64,000 nt of DNA from Gammaproteobacteria bacterium (lineage in GTDB: Bacteria; Pseudomonadota; Gammaproteobacteria; Steroidobacterales; Steroidobacteraceae): NCBI GenBank assembly GCA_027459765.1, contig DAIDHD010000051.1:97852-161851 (forward strand), given 5' to 3'. Both the position numbers and the translations under genes were made by a program. Below, in pieces: positions 35,619-43,792 of the stretch. Numbering within the stretch: the stretch's first letter is position 1; each line of letters begins with the position of its first letter. The notes under the pieces are model-generated. The model searched no databases and had not been told where the DNA came from. It was given only the letters and a program-made list of their open reading frames with translations.

Positions 35619-36629
35619 ATGGAACACACCTCCTCCGCGTACCCGGACTCGCTGCGCATCACCACCCTGCAAGGCCACATCCTCGAGCAACAGACCGCCC
35701 ACCCGCAGGCGAGCGGCACGTTCTCCTGGATCCTCTCCGCGCTGTCGATCTCGGCAAAGATCATCGCGGACCGGGTGCGGCGTGCGCGCCTGGAAAACGT
35801 GCTCGGCAGCGTCGGCACGGAGAACGTGCAGGGCGAGGTGCAACAGAAGCTCGACGTGATCGCGAACGAGGTCCTGTTGCGCACGCTGGCCGGCCGCGAG
35901 GGCGTGGCGATGGTGGCTTCCGAGGAGAACGAGACCCCCATCATCCTGCGCAACTCGAGCCCCGGCGTCACCCGCTACTGCGTGTTGTTCGACCCGCTCG
36001 ACGGGTCCTCCAACCTCGACGTCTGCGGCGCCGTGGGCACGATATTCAGCATCCTCGCGCACCGTGGCGACTCCGGCCGGCCCGAGGACTCGCTGCTGCA
36101 ACCCGGATCCAGGCAGGTCGCCGCGGGCTACGTGCTGTATGGCTCCTCCACCGTGTTCGTGCTGACGACCGGCAACGGCGTCGACATGTTCGTGCTCGAT
36201 CCCGGCATCGGCGCCTTCATGCGCGTCGAGCGGGCACTCAAGATCCCGGTGGGCAACAAGACCTACTCCGTCAACGAGGGCAACCGCCAAAGTTTCCCCG
36301 CGGACGTTCAGCGCTACCTCGACTGGGCGCAGTCGCAGGGCTACTCCAGCCGCTACACCGGCGCCATGGTGGCGGATTTGCACCGCATTCTCTTGAAGGG
36401 CGGGGTATTCCTCTATCCCTCGACGGCCAAGGCGCCGGAGGGGAAGCTCCGCCTGATGTACGAGGCCAATCCCCTGGCGATGATCATCGAACAGGCCGGC
36501 GGCAAGGCCGTGGACGGCGCCGGTCGACGCATCCTCGACATCCCGCCGTCGGCCGTCCACCAGCGCACGCCGCTCGTGATTGGCGCCGCCGATCAGGTCG
36601 ACCGGGTGCTCGCGATCGGGGCGGGCTGA
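35619..36629 (+). CDS. fbp: Fructose-1,6-bisphosphatase class 1
   Basis: 336-residue cytoplasmic enzyme of gluconeogenesis and carbon fixation that converts fructose 1,6-bisphosphate to fructose 6-phosphate. The active-site motif FDPLDGSSNLDVCGAVGTIF is complete, as are the metal-site EENE and the C-terminal GGVFLYPSTAKAPEGKLRLMYEANPLA with AGGKA. Length and motifs are typical for class I. It stands alone between divergent and convergent minus-strand genes, a normal chromosomal setting. Confidence 0.97.
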   Translation: MEHTSSAYPDSLRITTLQGHILEQQTAHPQASGTFSWILSALSISAKIIADRVRRARLENVLGSVGTENVQGEVQQKLDVIANEVLLRTLAGREGVAMVASEENETPIILRNSSPGVTRYCVLFDPLDGSSNLDVCGAVGTIFSILAHRGDSGRPEDSLLQPGSRQVAAGYVLYGSSTVFVLTTGNGVDMFVLDPGIGAFMRVERALKIPVGNKTYSVNEGNRQSFPADVQRYLDWAQSQGYSSRYTGAMVADLHRILLKGGVFLYPSTAKAPEGKLRLMYEANPLAMIIEQAGGKAVDGAGRRILDIPPSAVHQRTPLVIGAADQVDRVLAIGAG

Positions 36630-36674
36630 CCCGCCGCTACGCCGACGACACGCCGACGACACGCCTCGGCGGCG

Positions 36675-37316
36675 TCAGGACGGCGGCTGCGGCACGAAGA
36701 ACGCCGCGTACGCCGCACGGAATGCGGGCATCGCCTCGCAGCGCGTAGCCAGCGCCGCGAGTGCGGGGTACACGTGGGTGCCGCGCTCGGCACCCACCGC
36801 CTCGCACAGGTAGGTGAAGGCGCAAGTCACGCTCACGTCGGCCTGCGTCAGCCGCTCCCCCACCAGCCAAGCGCCGGTCGCCTCGCGCGCGTGGCGCTCG
36901 AGCGCGCCGAGCGTGCCGTGCATCTGGGCGGCGCAGCGTTCGACCCACGGTGCGTGCCGGCGCTCGGCGGGACGGAACGCCGTCTCGTACACCTGCAGAG
37001 CGCCCTTCTCCGCCGCCCCGGTCGCGAGCGCGGCGAGCTTCAGGATCCGCCGCCGCTCGGCGCCCGCGCGCGGCACCAGCGCGCGTTGCGGACCGACGAA
37101 TTCGTCCAGGTAATCGAGGATGGTGGCCGAGTCGACCAGCACCTCGCCGCCATCGAGCACCAAGGTCGGCACCCGGCCCAGGGGGTTCAACTCCCGAATG
37201 CGGTCGAAATCCCGCCCGACCGACCAGTTCGATTGCTCGTAGGGCACCTCGAGCAGGTTCAACGTGACCGCGACGCGTCGCACGAACGGCGAGTCGTACA
37301 TGCCGATGAGTCTCAC
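36675..37316 (-). CDS. Glutathione S-transferase family protein
   Basis: 213-residue cytoplasmic GST. The N-terminal thioredoxin-like domain shows MYDSPFVRRVAVTLNLL (catalytic Ser/Tyr region), NPLGRVPTLVLDGGEVLVDSATIL (cis-Pro and glutathione-binding SAT). The C-terminal helical domain has GERLTQADVSVTCAFTYL with the usual conserved Asp. It starts at GTG 37316 or ATG 37301. The upstream GIY-YIG gene ends one base away, indicating co-transcription. The substrate is unknown. Confidence 0.93.
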   Translation of the reverse strand: MRLIGMYDSPFVRRVAVTLNLLEVPYEQSNWSVGRDFDRIRELNPLGRVPTLVLDGGEVLVDSATILDYLDEFVGPQRALVPRAGAERRRILKLAALATGAAEKGALQVYETAFRPAERRHAPWVERCAAQMHGTLGALERHAREATGAWLVGERLTQADVSVTCAFTYLCEAVGAERGTHVYPALAALATRCEAMPAFRAAYAAFFVPQPPS

Positions 37317-37317
37317 C

Positions 37318-37920
37318 TCAGTGGCCTCCCTTCACTTTGATCCCGACCGCGGCGAGCGAGACCGCGAGACCCGCTTCGATACGCGCCGCGTCCTTGCGCG
37401 GAATGAAGCGCAGGTGCCACACCGGCCCGGTCAGCACCTCCAGCCCGCGCTTCAGCACGCTGCCGGCGGCGCGGATGCCCGCCTTGTGCTGGTCGAAGCG
37501 CTCGGCGGCCGGATACCGGCTCATGCCGACGTAGACGCCGTAATCCTCGGGCACGCGGTCGGTGTAGTCGAGCAGGACGAGATAGATGTGCGCGCGCCCC
37601 GTTCCGGTGGCGCGGAACCGGCGCGCCACCTCGTATACCGTCGGTAGCCACGCCACGTGCCGCATCGGCAGCCACTCCGGTACCGAGTCCGCCGCGTGCA
37701 TCCACAACTGCTCGAGCATGCGCTCAACGTCGAACGCCAGCGCGCCGCGCATCCAGCGTTCGTGGACCAAGTGCGCGCCAAGCGCCCCATCCCGCGTCTC
37801 GAGGGCCTGCGCGAACAGCGCGTCGAGCCGCCCCGCGTCCAGCGGGCGCAAGGGCCTGTCGTCCGGCGGGGTATCCGCCGCCGGCAGATCGATCGAATCG
37901 CCGCGGGTGAGCGACAGCAT
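37318..37920 (-). CDS. GIY-YIG nuclease-like protein
   Basis: About 200 residues. The C-terminal half resembles a GIY-YIG endonuclease domain: IYLVLLDYTDR, YGVYVGMSRYPAAERFDQHKAG (Tyr, Val-Gly and the conserved Arg), and a final acidic IEAGLAVSLAAVG. The N-terminal half is helical and unrecognised. The canonical order is kept, but GIY is degenerate, so nuclease activity is uncertain. Start ATG 37920 follows GGGG. It ends one base before the GST gene and lies 60 bases downstream of the transfer operon. Confidence 0.75.
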   Translation of the reverse strand: MLSLTRGDSIDLPAADTPPDDRPLRPLDAGRLDALFAQALETRDGALGAHLVHERWMRGALAFDVERMLEQLWMHAADSVPEWLPMRHVAWLPTVYEVARRFRATGTGRAHIYLVLLDYTDRVPEDYGVYVGMSRYPAAERFDQHKAGIRAAGSVLKRGLEVLTGPVWHLRFIPRKDAARIEAGLAVSLAAVGIKVKGGH

Positions 37921-37980
37921 CCCCGGTACGATACGGCGCGCGCGCCGCGGAGACAAACTGTCATGTCGGGTAGCGAAATT

Positions 37981-38646
37981 TCACGGCTGGCGACAGGCGT
38001 CCCCGGCACGCCAGCGGATGAGGCCGCGGCAAGGGTCGCGCAGGCGGCGCACCTCCGCCACTCGACCCATCGTGCGCAACAATGCGAAGGCGCGGATGCT
38101 GACGCCGGGGTAAGCGCTCTTGAGACACATGGCGGCGGCGAGCAGCGTACGCCCCTTGGTGACCACGTCGTCGACGAGCACCACACTTTCGCCGGGGCAC
38201 CCCGCCTCGTCCACCTCGAAGGTGGTGCAATGATCGAGGATCGTCGGCCGGTCGCCGGGCCTGGCCGTACCCGACTTGTGCACTTCCCGTGCGCGCCGGA
38301 TCCCCGGCCAGATCATCGTGCCGAGCCTGCGCCTCACGAGTTCGTGCGCGATCCGTCCGGCCACTCCGCGCTCGACGTCGAGAACCGGTTGGCAGCCGGG
38401 CACGGGCACCAGCACGCACGACCCGCCGAAGAACGGCGGCCCCGCGAAGCTCGCGGCCACTCTCATGGCGGCCCGCTCGATGAGCGGTGCGTAGCCGCGT
38501 TTCACGAGCGCCCGCAACAACCGCGAACGACGCGACGCCTGCGTTACGCCGGCGGGCGAGTAGACGTAGAGGGCGGCGAACTCGAGCGACTCGACCACCG
38601 CGGGCACCCGCAATTCCACCGAATCCTCGACGTGCGAGATCATCAT
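37981..38646 (-). CDS. Phosphoribosyltransferase-domain protein of the transfer operon
   Basis: 221-residue protein with the PRPP-binding signature VVLVDDVVTKGRTLLAA at about 150-166, typical of type I phosphoribosyltransferases and ComF-like proteins. The N-terminal part has no zinc ribbon of the ComF type. Its ATG (38646) overlaps the relaxase stop as ATGA, so it is translated with the relaxase and belongs to the conjugation module. Its role there is unknown; nucleotide salvage or PRPP-dependent regulation are possibilities. Confidence 0.85.
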   Translation of the reverse strand: MMISHVEDSVELRVPAVVESLEFAALYVYSPAGVTQASRRSRLLRALVKRGYAPLIERAAMRVAASFAGPPFFGGSCVLVPVPGCQPVLDVERGVAGRIAHELVRRRLGTMIWPGIRRAREVHKSGTARPGDRPTILDHCTTFEVDEAGCPGESVVLVDDVVTKGRTLLAAAMCLKSAYPGVSIRAFALLRTMGRVAEVRRLRDPCRGLIRWRAGDACRQP

Positions 38647-39632
38647 CGCGAGAGATCGTCATCGCGCGTGCGGGTCTTGGCGATCGCCTCCGGTGTCGCC
38701 TGAGCCTCCCGGAAGCGCAGCCAATTCTCCCGCGCGCGGCGCCGCAGGTCGTCGAGCATCGCAGCGGCTCCGGCGCGCGCGCCCGAAGCAGCGGTCTGCG
38801 CGACCGGGCTTTCCTCCGACGCGGACACCGCTGCGGACACCGCCGCCGACGCGACGCGCTCACGGCGTCGCTCCTCGTCTGCGCGATGCGCCGCCCGAAC
38901 GCGCTCGGCGACCGGGCTGTAGTGACCGCGACGCTCCATTTCGAACGCCACCTTGGGAATGTTGGGTCGCGGCAGGCGATCCACGCCTTGATCCGCGAGC
39001 GAACGGTGATCGACCCGGACGTCGAGCCCCGCTGCGCGCAAGGCCTCGTTGGTCAATCCCGCCCAGCTCTCGCGTATGCGCCAGTGCTCGTCGATCGCGG
39101 AACCGAGTCCGAACTCGGCGCGGCGGCCGTCGCTCCACTCGAGCGCAGTCTTGTCGCCGAAGCCCTCGAGGGTGAGCTCCCGGGTCGTGGCGAGCACGTG
39201 CGCGTGGAAATTGCGCGGATCGCTGTCGACGTGCTCGCGCGGCGCGTGCACGGCGAGATCGACCGCGAATCGATGACGGTCGGCAAGATCCCGCGCAAAG
39301 CTTCGGGCCAGTTCGACCCGCCGCCGCGGATCGAGTTCGGCAGGCAGAGCCACCAGGTACTCGCGCGCGACACGCGCGTTCTTGCGCTGCTCGGCGGCCT
39401 CCGCGGCGTTCCAAAGCGTGCCGCGGTCGCGCGCCCAGGCCATGTCCGCATCGTCGAAGCGTGCGGGCAGGAGGATTTCACTATGCAAAACGCCGCCTCG
39501 GCCCGTGTGGTCGTGGATTCGCCCGGTGCGCTCGTCGCGCAGCCGCTCACCGGCGCGGTAGGCGGCGGCATCGACGGCGCTGCTGCCCGCGGTGCGACCG
39601 ATATTCTTCAAATACAGAAAGAAGATCGCCAT
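38643..39632 (-). CDS. mobA: MobA/MobL-type relaxase
   Basis: 329-residue relaxase that would nick DNA at an origin of transfer and remain bound to its 5' end. N-terminal signature MAIFFLYLKNIGR then AVDAAAYRAGERLRDERTGRIHDHTG is typical of MobA/MobL (MOBQ) proteins. The metal-binding cluster HVDSDPRNFHAHVLATTREL supplies the three histidines. The Tyr in AAAYRAG is the likely nucleophile. The C-terminus is Arg/Ala-rich. Start ATG 39632 matches family N-termini. It is shorter than plasmid MobA proteins, lacking a primase-like extension. Confidence 0.93.
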   Translation of the reverse strand: MAIFFLYLKNIGRTAGSSAVDAAAYRAGERLRDERTGRIHDHTGRGGVLHSEILLPARFDDADMAWARDRGTLWNAAEAAEQRKNARVAREYLVALPAELDPRRRVELARSFARDLADRHRFAVDLAVHAPREHVDSDPRNFHAHVLATTRELTLEGFGDKTALEWSDGRRAEFGLGSAIDEHWRIRESWAGLTNEALRAAGLDVRVDHRSLADQGVDRLPRPNIPKVAFEMERRGHYSPVAERVRAAHRADEERRRERVASAAVSAAVSASEESPVAQTAASGARAGAAAMLDDLRRRARENWLRFREAQATPEAIAKTRTRDDDLSR

Positions 39633-39639
39633 CTGTCGG

Positions 39640-40194
39640 TCACCCGTGAAATGACGGATCCGGACTTGCGCCGTCCAGCTCCCTGACGGCGCACCCGGAC
39701 CACGGATCGAGCGCGAAGCCGCCCGCAGCGCCCAGCAAGCCGGCCTCGACGGGCACGATCCGCAGCGCGTGCCGATCGACCGGTCCGCCAGGCACGAAGG
39801 CGGCGCCCGGCTCGGTGAACAGTTCGACGTCGGCGATGTCCTCACCGCACGCCAGGCAGCGATTGCACCACCCGCCCCGGGAGTCGGCCGTGACCGTCGA
39901 TGGCCACCAAGGTGCGGCCTCGTGCAGTCGGGTCAGAACCGCGGCGCTGATCCACGTGACATCGAACAGCAAGGCATCGAACCGGGACGATTCCCAGGCG
40001 TCGCAGCCGCCATCGAGCGTCGGCGCGAGCGTCTCGAAGCCCGCCGGCAGATAGAGAGCGACCACCGGGATCGGCATCCCGCAAGCGCTGCAGCCGTGCT
40101 CGGCGAAGACGAATGCGTACCGGTCGGCGCGCACGTTGGCCTCGGCGGCGGATGGATCGTCCGCGGGTACCGCATCCTCGGCCGGCGGCGTCAT
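39640..40194 (-). CDS. Cys-rich protein of the transfer operon
   Basis: 184-residue soluble protein not assigned to a named family. It carries two CxxC pairs, HGCSACGMPIP near residue 36 and GWCNRCLACGEDI near 112, which could form a zinc ribbon. The central part has alternating hydrophobic strands. ATG 40194 overlaps the stop of the second coupling-protein gene (ATGA) and the gene ends seven bases before the relaxase start. Position implies a relaxosome or DNA-processing role; this is inference. Confidence 0.75.
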   Translation of the reverse strand: MTPPAEDAVPADDPSAAEANVRADRYAFVFAEHGCSACGMPIPVVALYLPAGFETLAPTLDGGCDAWESSRFDALLFDVTWISAAVLTRLHEAAPWWPSTVTADSRGGWCNRCLACGEDIADVELFTEPGAAFVPGGPVDRHALRIVPVEAGLLGAAGGFALDPWSGCAVRELDGASPDPSFHG

Positions 40195-41597
40195 CGAGGC
40201 TCCCCCCGCCCGCCGAACCTCACCAGCAGCCAGGCTGGCGACGACGGTCCCTTGAAGTAACCCGTGAAATCCGGCAGCTGCTCGATCTGGGCCGTGAGCA
40301 CCGCCGCCTCGACCGCGATCTGGTCCGTGGTCGAGTGCGAGCGGCGCGCATCGCGCCCCGCGAACGGCAGCGCTCGATCGCCACCACGCGATGCCTGGCG
40401 CCGCAGCACCTCGCGCTCGCCGATCAGCTTGGAGGCGAATTGCGCGGTCCCGCCCTGCTCGCTCGACGCGCAGCGCAGGATCAACGTGTTGCCGCAATTC
40501 TCGACCAGAGTCTGGGCATCCCCGGCGCCATAGGTGCTCGACACCTGCGCGAGGGACTGGAAGCCGAGCACGCAACGACCTCCGAATTTGCGCAGTCTCG
40601 CGAGCGCGTCCTTCAGCCCGTCGATGGGACCGAGAGCGTCCAATTCGTCGATCACGAACCAGAGCCGTTGATCGGCACCCGGAGGTCCGCTCAGCGCCTC
40701 GAAGATCGCCAGCCGCACCCAGGTCGCGATCACGCACTTCAGGGACGCGATCTGGCGGGCGCGGTACGGCAAGAACATCGACCCCGCGCTCTGATCACGG
40801 ACCCAATCTCGCACCGCCAGCGGTCTCGTACGCTGCTCTGAAACGTGTGCGAGCGCCCCCAGCGCCGACACCGCAACGGCGCGGATCGACCCGAACATAC
40901 GTTCGTTGGCCGGGTCGAGGAACGGTTGCGCCGGCGTAGCGGCCACCAGCGGCGCAAGTTCCGCGGCGCTCGCCGTGCAGAGCAAGCGCCAGAGTTCGCG
41001 CGCGTCACGGCGACCGGCACGGTCGCAACCCGTCACCAGCGCCGCGAGCAGCGTGCGGGCGTAACCGCGCCACTCGTTCGCGGCCGCGTCGCCGACCGCG
41101 GGAATGAGCGCCTGCGCGAGTTCGTCCGCATCGAAGCGCGCCTCGATTTCCCCGAACGGATCCCAGCGCACGGAGTCGGCCTCGAACGGGTTGAGGATCA
41201 CGTCACCGCGCCAGCGATCGTAGAGCGCATCGCGATAGACGCCGTCCGGGTCGGCGATCACGGCGCGGTCTCCGCGCGCGAGTGCCGCGCGCACCAGTTC
41301 CAGGATGGCGGTGGATTTGCCGGTGCCCGTGGTGCCGATGACCTTGAAATGCTTGGTTTCGTCGCGCATCGGAATGCCGATGCCGGCGAGGCTCACGAGG
41401 CTCGGGTCGCGGCGTTGCCGTCGGCGGGTTCTGCGCCGTACGGACGCGCCGTCGCGAATTCGCGCCCCCCGCCGGTGCGAGTCCCGGCGGCGCCGGCCCG
41501 CGAACAGCAGCGCCCACGCGGCCATGGCGGCGGCGAGCGCTACCGGCCACCAGGTCCCGGCCAGCGCGGGGATTGCCACACCGGGCAAGAGCACCAC
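40191..41597 (-). CDS. virD4: Type IV coupling protein (VirD4/TraD-like), second copy
   Basis: 468-residue ATPase that would link a DNA-protein substrate to the type IV channel. A single N-terminal membrane segment (VALAAAMAAWALLFA) is followed by Walker A GTTGTGKST near 88-96, DPDGVYRDALYD, and Walker B WFVIDELDALGPIDG with RLRKFGGRCVLGFQSLAQVS. It matches the TrwB/TraD-type AAA domain. The GTG start at 41597 lies one base after the upstream stop with AGGAG in place. It is shorter at the N-terminus than the paralogue at 42107, which it closely resembles in the ATPase core. Confidence 0.93.
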   Translation of the reverse strand: MVLLPGVAIPALAGTWWPVALAAAMAAWALLFAGRRRRDSHRRGARIRDGASVRRRTRRRQRRDPSLVSLAGIGIPMRDETKHFKVIGTTGTGKSTAILELVRAALARGDRAVIADPDGVYRDALYDRWRGDVILNPFEADSVRWDPFGEIEARFDADELAQALIPAVGDAAANEWRGYARTLLAALVTGCDRAGRRDARELWRLLCTASAAELAPLVAATPAQPFLDPANERMFGSIRAVAVSALGALAHVSEQRTRPLAVRDWVRDQSAGSMFLPYRARQIASLKCVIATWVRLAIFEALSGPPGADQRLWFVIDELDALGPIDGLKDALARLRKFGGRCVLGFQSLAQVSSTYGAGDAQTLVENCGNTLILRCASSEQGGTAQFASKLIGEREVLRRQASRGGDRALPFAGRDARRSHSTTDQIAVEAAVLTAQIEQLPDFTGYFKGPSSPAWLLVRFGGRGEPR

Positions 41598-41598
41598 C

Positions 41599-42114
41599 TC
41601 AGCGCTCCTGCACCACGGCGTACTCACCGTGGTCGCCGTATTTGGGCGCCTGCCGGTCGATGCGTACGCACAGCCGCGGAGGATCACCGCAACGGGTCCA
41701 CGCCGCCCGGCCGCCGCGAGCCTCCAGTCCGGCGACGTTGCGCGCCAGGTCGTCGCGCAGTGTGCGGGCGCGCGCCATCTCGGCGGGGCTCGGCGCAAGC
41801 CACATGACGGCGACGAGCGGCACGGCGACCGCCGTCAGCGCGGCGACCACGGCCCACGCGAGGCCGCGCCACGATGCCTGGCGGGCGAGCGCACGCAGAG
41901 CAACCGCGGCCTGCTCGGCCTCCTGGTGCACCTCGCGCAACGCCTCGGTCGTCGCCAGACGCACGGCGTCGCGCACCACCTGGTCGAGTCCCGCGGTGTG
42001 CTCGCGCAGCCGATTCAGTCCCTCTTCGGCGAGCCGCTGATGCACCTGTGCGCCCTCCATGAGCAGTCCGAAGCGGACGTGATCGGACACGTTCCCGGCG
42101 GCAGGCTCAGTCAT
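41599..42114 (-). CDS. Transfer-module membrane protein
   Basis: 171-residue protein. A long helical N-terminal half rich in Glu, Arg and His (FGLLMEGAQVHQRLAEEGLN...) is followed by one transmembrane segment (AWAVVAALTAVAVPLVAVMWL). The C-terminus WTRCGDPPRLCVRIDRQAPKYG includes two cysteines. Its shape suggests a relaxosome or accessory protein tethered to the inner membrane; relatives are found in other conjugative regions by gene order, though no name is claimed. It overlaps the preceding coupling-protein stop by eight bases and is followed one base later by the second coupling protein. Confidence 0.78.
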   Translation of the reverse strand: MTEPAAGNVSDHVRFGLLMEGAQVHQRLAEEGLNRLREHTAGLDQVVRDAVRLATTEALREVHQEAEQAAVALRALARQASWRGLAWAVVAALTAVAVPLVAVMWLAPSPAEMARARTLRDDLARNVAGLEARGGRAAWTRCGDPPRLCVRIDRQAPKYGDHGEYAVVQER

Positions 42115-43792
42115 GAGGCACCCGTTCCCGCGGTGCGGTCCGCACCGTCACCTGCATGGGGTTGCGCGTAGCCTCTCGGTCCCGCTGCCATTGCGTGAGC
42201 GCCTCGAGCCTGATCCTCTGCCAGACCGGCGAAGAGGCCTGTTTGAAGTAGCCCGCGAGATCGGGCAGCTGCTCGATGGTCGAGGGCAACACGGCAGTCT
42301 CGACCCGGGGGTGTTCGCTGACGGTGGTGGAGCCCCGCCATTCACCGTCACGACGGCTGTGGGACTCGGCGCGTCGAATGATCTCCCGCTCGCCGATGAG
42401 CTGCGAGGCGAACCGGGCGGTTCCTCCGCCTTCGCTCGCGGAGCAACGCAAGATCAACGTATTGCCGCAGTTCTCGACGATGGTGCGGGCGTCGCCGACG
42501 CCATAGGTGCTCGACACCTGAGCCAGCGACTGGAAGCCGAGCACGCAACGACCGCCGAATTTTCGCAGTCTCGCGAGCGCGTCCTTCAAGCCGTCGATGG
42601 GACCTAGCGCATCCAGCTCGTCGACCACGAACCACAGACGGTCGGATGCGCGTTCCCGCCCATCGCCGCCCAGTTCCTCGCGATCCATGGTCTCGAAGAT
42701 GGCGAGGCGCATCCAGGCTGAGATCGCCGACCGCAGCGCCGCGATCTGGCCCGCCTTGTAGGGCATGAAGAGCGCGCCCGACGTACCCTCGCGGACCCAG
42801 CGCCGGACCGAGAACGAGTGGCCGGCCTCGTATCCGGCCGCCACGTGCTCGAGCGCGCCCACCGCCGAACTGGTCACCGAGCGAATCGAGTCGAACATGC
42901 GGCCGTTGTCCTCCTCCAGGAAAGGCTGCGCCGGCGTGCCGTGAACGAGGGTGCGCAGTTCGGCCGGTTCGGCGATGACGAGCAGGCGGTAGAGTTCCCC
43001 GGGATCGTCGACGCCCGCCTCGTGTGCCTGACGGGTGACCGCCGTGAAGAAGGTGCGCGCATAGGCACGCCAACTGCGTTCCGACCCGTCCTGTTCCGCG
43101 ATGAGCGCTCGCGCCAGCTGTTCCACGTCGTAGGAACGCTCGATCTCGGCGAACGGGTTCCAGCGTACGGAGCGCTGATCGAAGGGATTGAGGATCACGT
43201 CACCGCGACCGGCATCGTAGTGACGGCGCAGGTATCCGCCGTCGGGATCCGCGACCACCACGCGATCACCACGCGCAAGCGCGCGTCCCAGTATTTCGTG
43301 AATGGCGGTGCTCTTGCCGGTGCCGGTGGAGCCGAGCAGCTTGAAGTGCTTGGTCTCGTCGCGCAGTGGCAGCACGACGTGCCCCAGGGATATTTCGGCC
43401 GCGTGTTGCCGACCCTCGCGGCGCCGTTCGCGGCCGTCCTGCGTCCGGTCCGGTGGTGTCTCCTCCAGACGGGTGCCGCGCTCATAACGGCGCTCCGGCG
43501 CCGGGCTGCGCGACGCCAGCCGACCTCCGCCGTAGCCGAGCATCGTGCCGAGCGCCATCCCCGTCGCGAATCGCGCGGCCGCGTGCAACACCGGACCGAC
43601 CTGCGCCAGCCCGGCGGTCGCCCATTCGGCTCCGAGTCCGGTCAGAGCCATGAGCGGCAAGGCGACGACCGGTGAGTAGAGATATCCGATGCCGTCCGAG
43701 CGGCCGCGAAACAGGCCATACCACACCGCCGCCTGGGTGGTCCCGTAGGCGACCAGCGAGGTCGCCCAGCCGTTGAGGAGGAAAGCGGTCAT
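42107..43792 (-). CDS. virD4: Type IV coupling protein (VirD4/TraD-like), first copy
   Basis: 561-residue inner-membrane ATPase. Two or three hydrophobic N-terminal segments (residues about 10-90) precede a charged linker and the motor domain: LGSTGTGKSTAIHE (Walker A at 154-162), VVADPDGGYLRRHYD, LWFVVDELDALGPIDG (Walker B) and FGGRCVLGFQSLAQVSSTYG. It is TrwB/TraD-like. ATG 43792 overlaps the VirB11 stop as ATGA. The C-terminal tail is longer than that of the second copy and Arg-rich. Two intact coupling proteins in one operon is unusual. Confidence 0.94.
   Translation of the reverse strand: MTAFLLNGWATSLVAYGTTQAAVWYGLFRGRSDGIGYLYSPVVALPLMALTGLGAEWATAGLAQVGPVLHAAARFATGMALGTMLGYGGGRLASRSPAPERRYERGTRLEETPPDRTQDGRERRREGRQHAAEISLGHVVLPLRDETKHFKLLGSTGTGKSTAIHEILGRALARGDRVVVADPDGGYLRRHYDAGRGDVILNPFDQRSVRWNPFAEIERSYDVEQLARALIAEQDGSERSWRAYARTFFTAVTRQAHEAGVDDPGELYRLLVIAEPAELRTLVHGTPAQPFLEEDNGRMFDSIRSVTSSAVGALEHVAAGYEAGHSFSVRRWVREGTSGALFMPYKAGQIAALRSAISAWMRLAIFETMDREELGGDGRERASDRLWFVVDELDALGPIDGLKDALARLRKFGGRCVLGFQSLAQVSSTYGVGDARTIVENCGNTLILRCSASEGGGTARFASQLIGEREIIRRAESHSRRDGEWRGSTTVSEHPRVETAVLPSTIEQLPDLAGYFKQASSPVWQRIRLEALTQWQRDREATRNPMQVTVRTAPRERVPHD

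Noticed and set aside
37934..37947. GC palindrome CGGCGCGCGCGCCG after the transfer operon as a terminator
   Set aside because: No T-tract follows on either strand, and alternating GC palindromes are frequent by chance in DNA of this composition.
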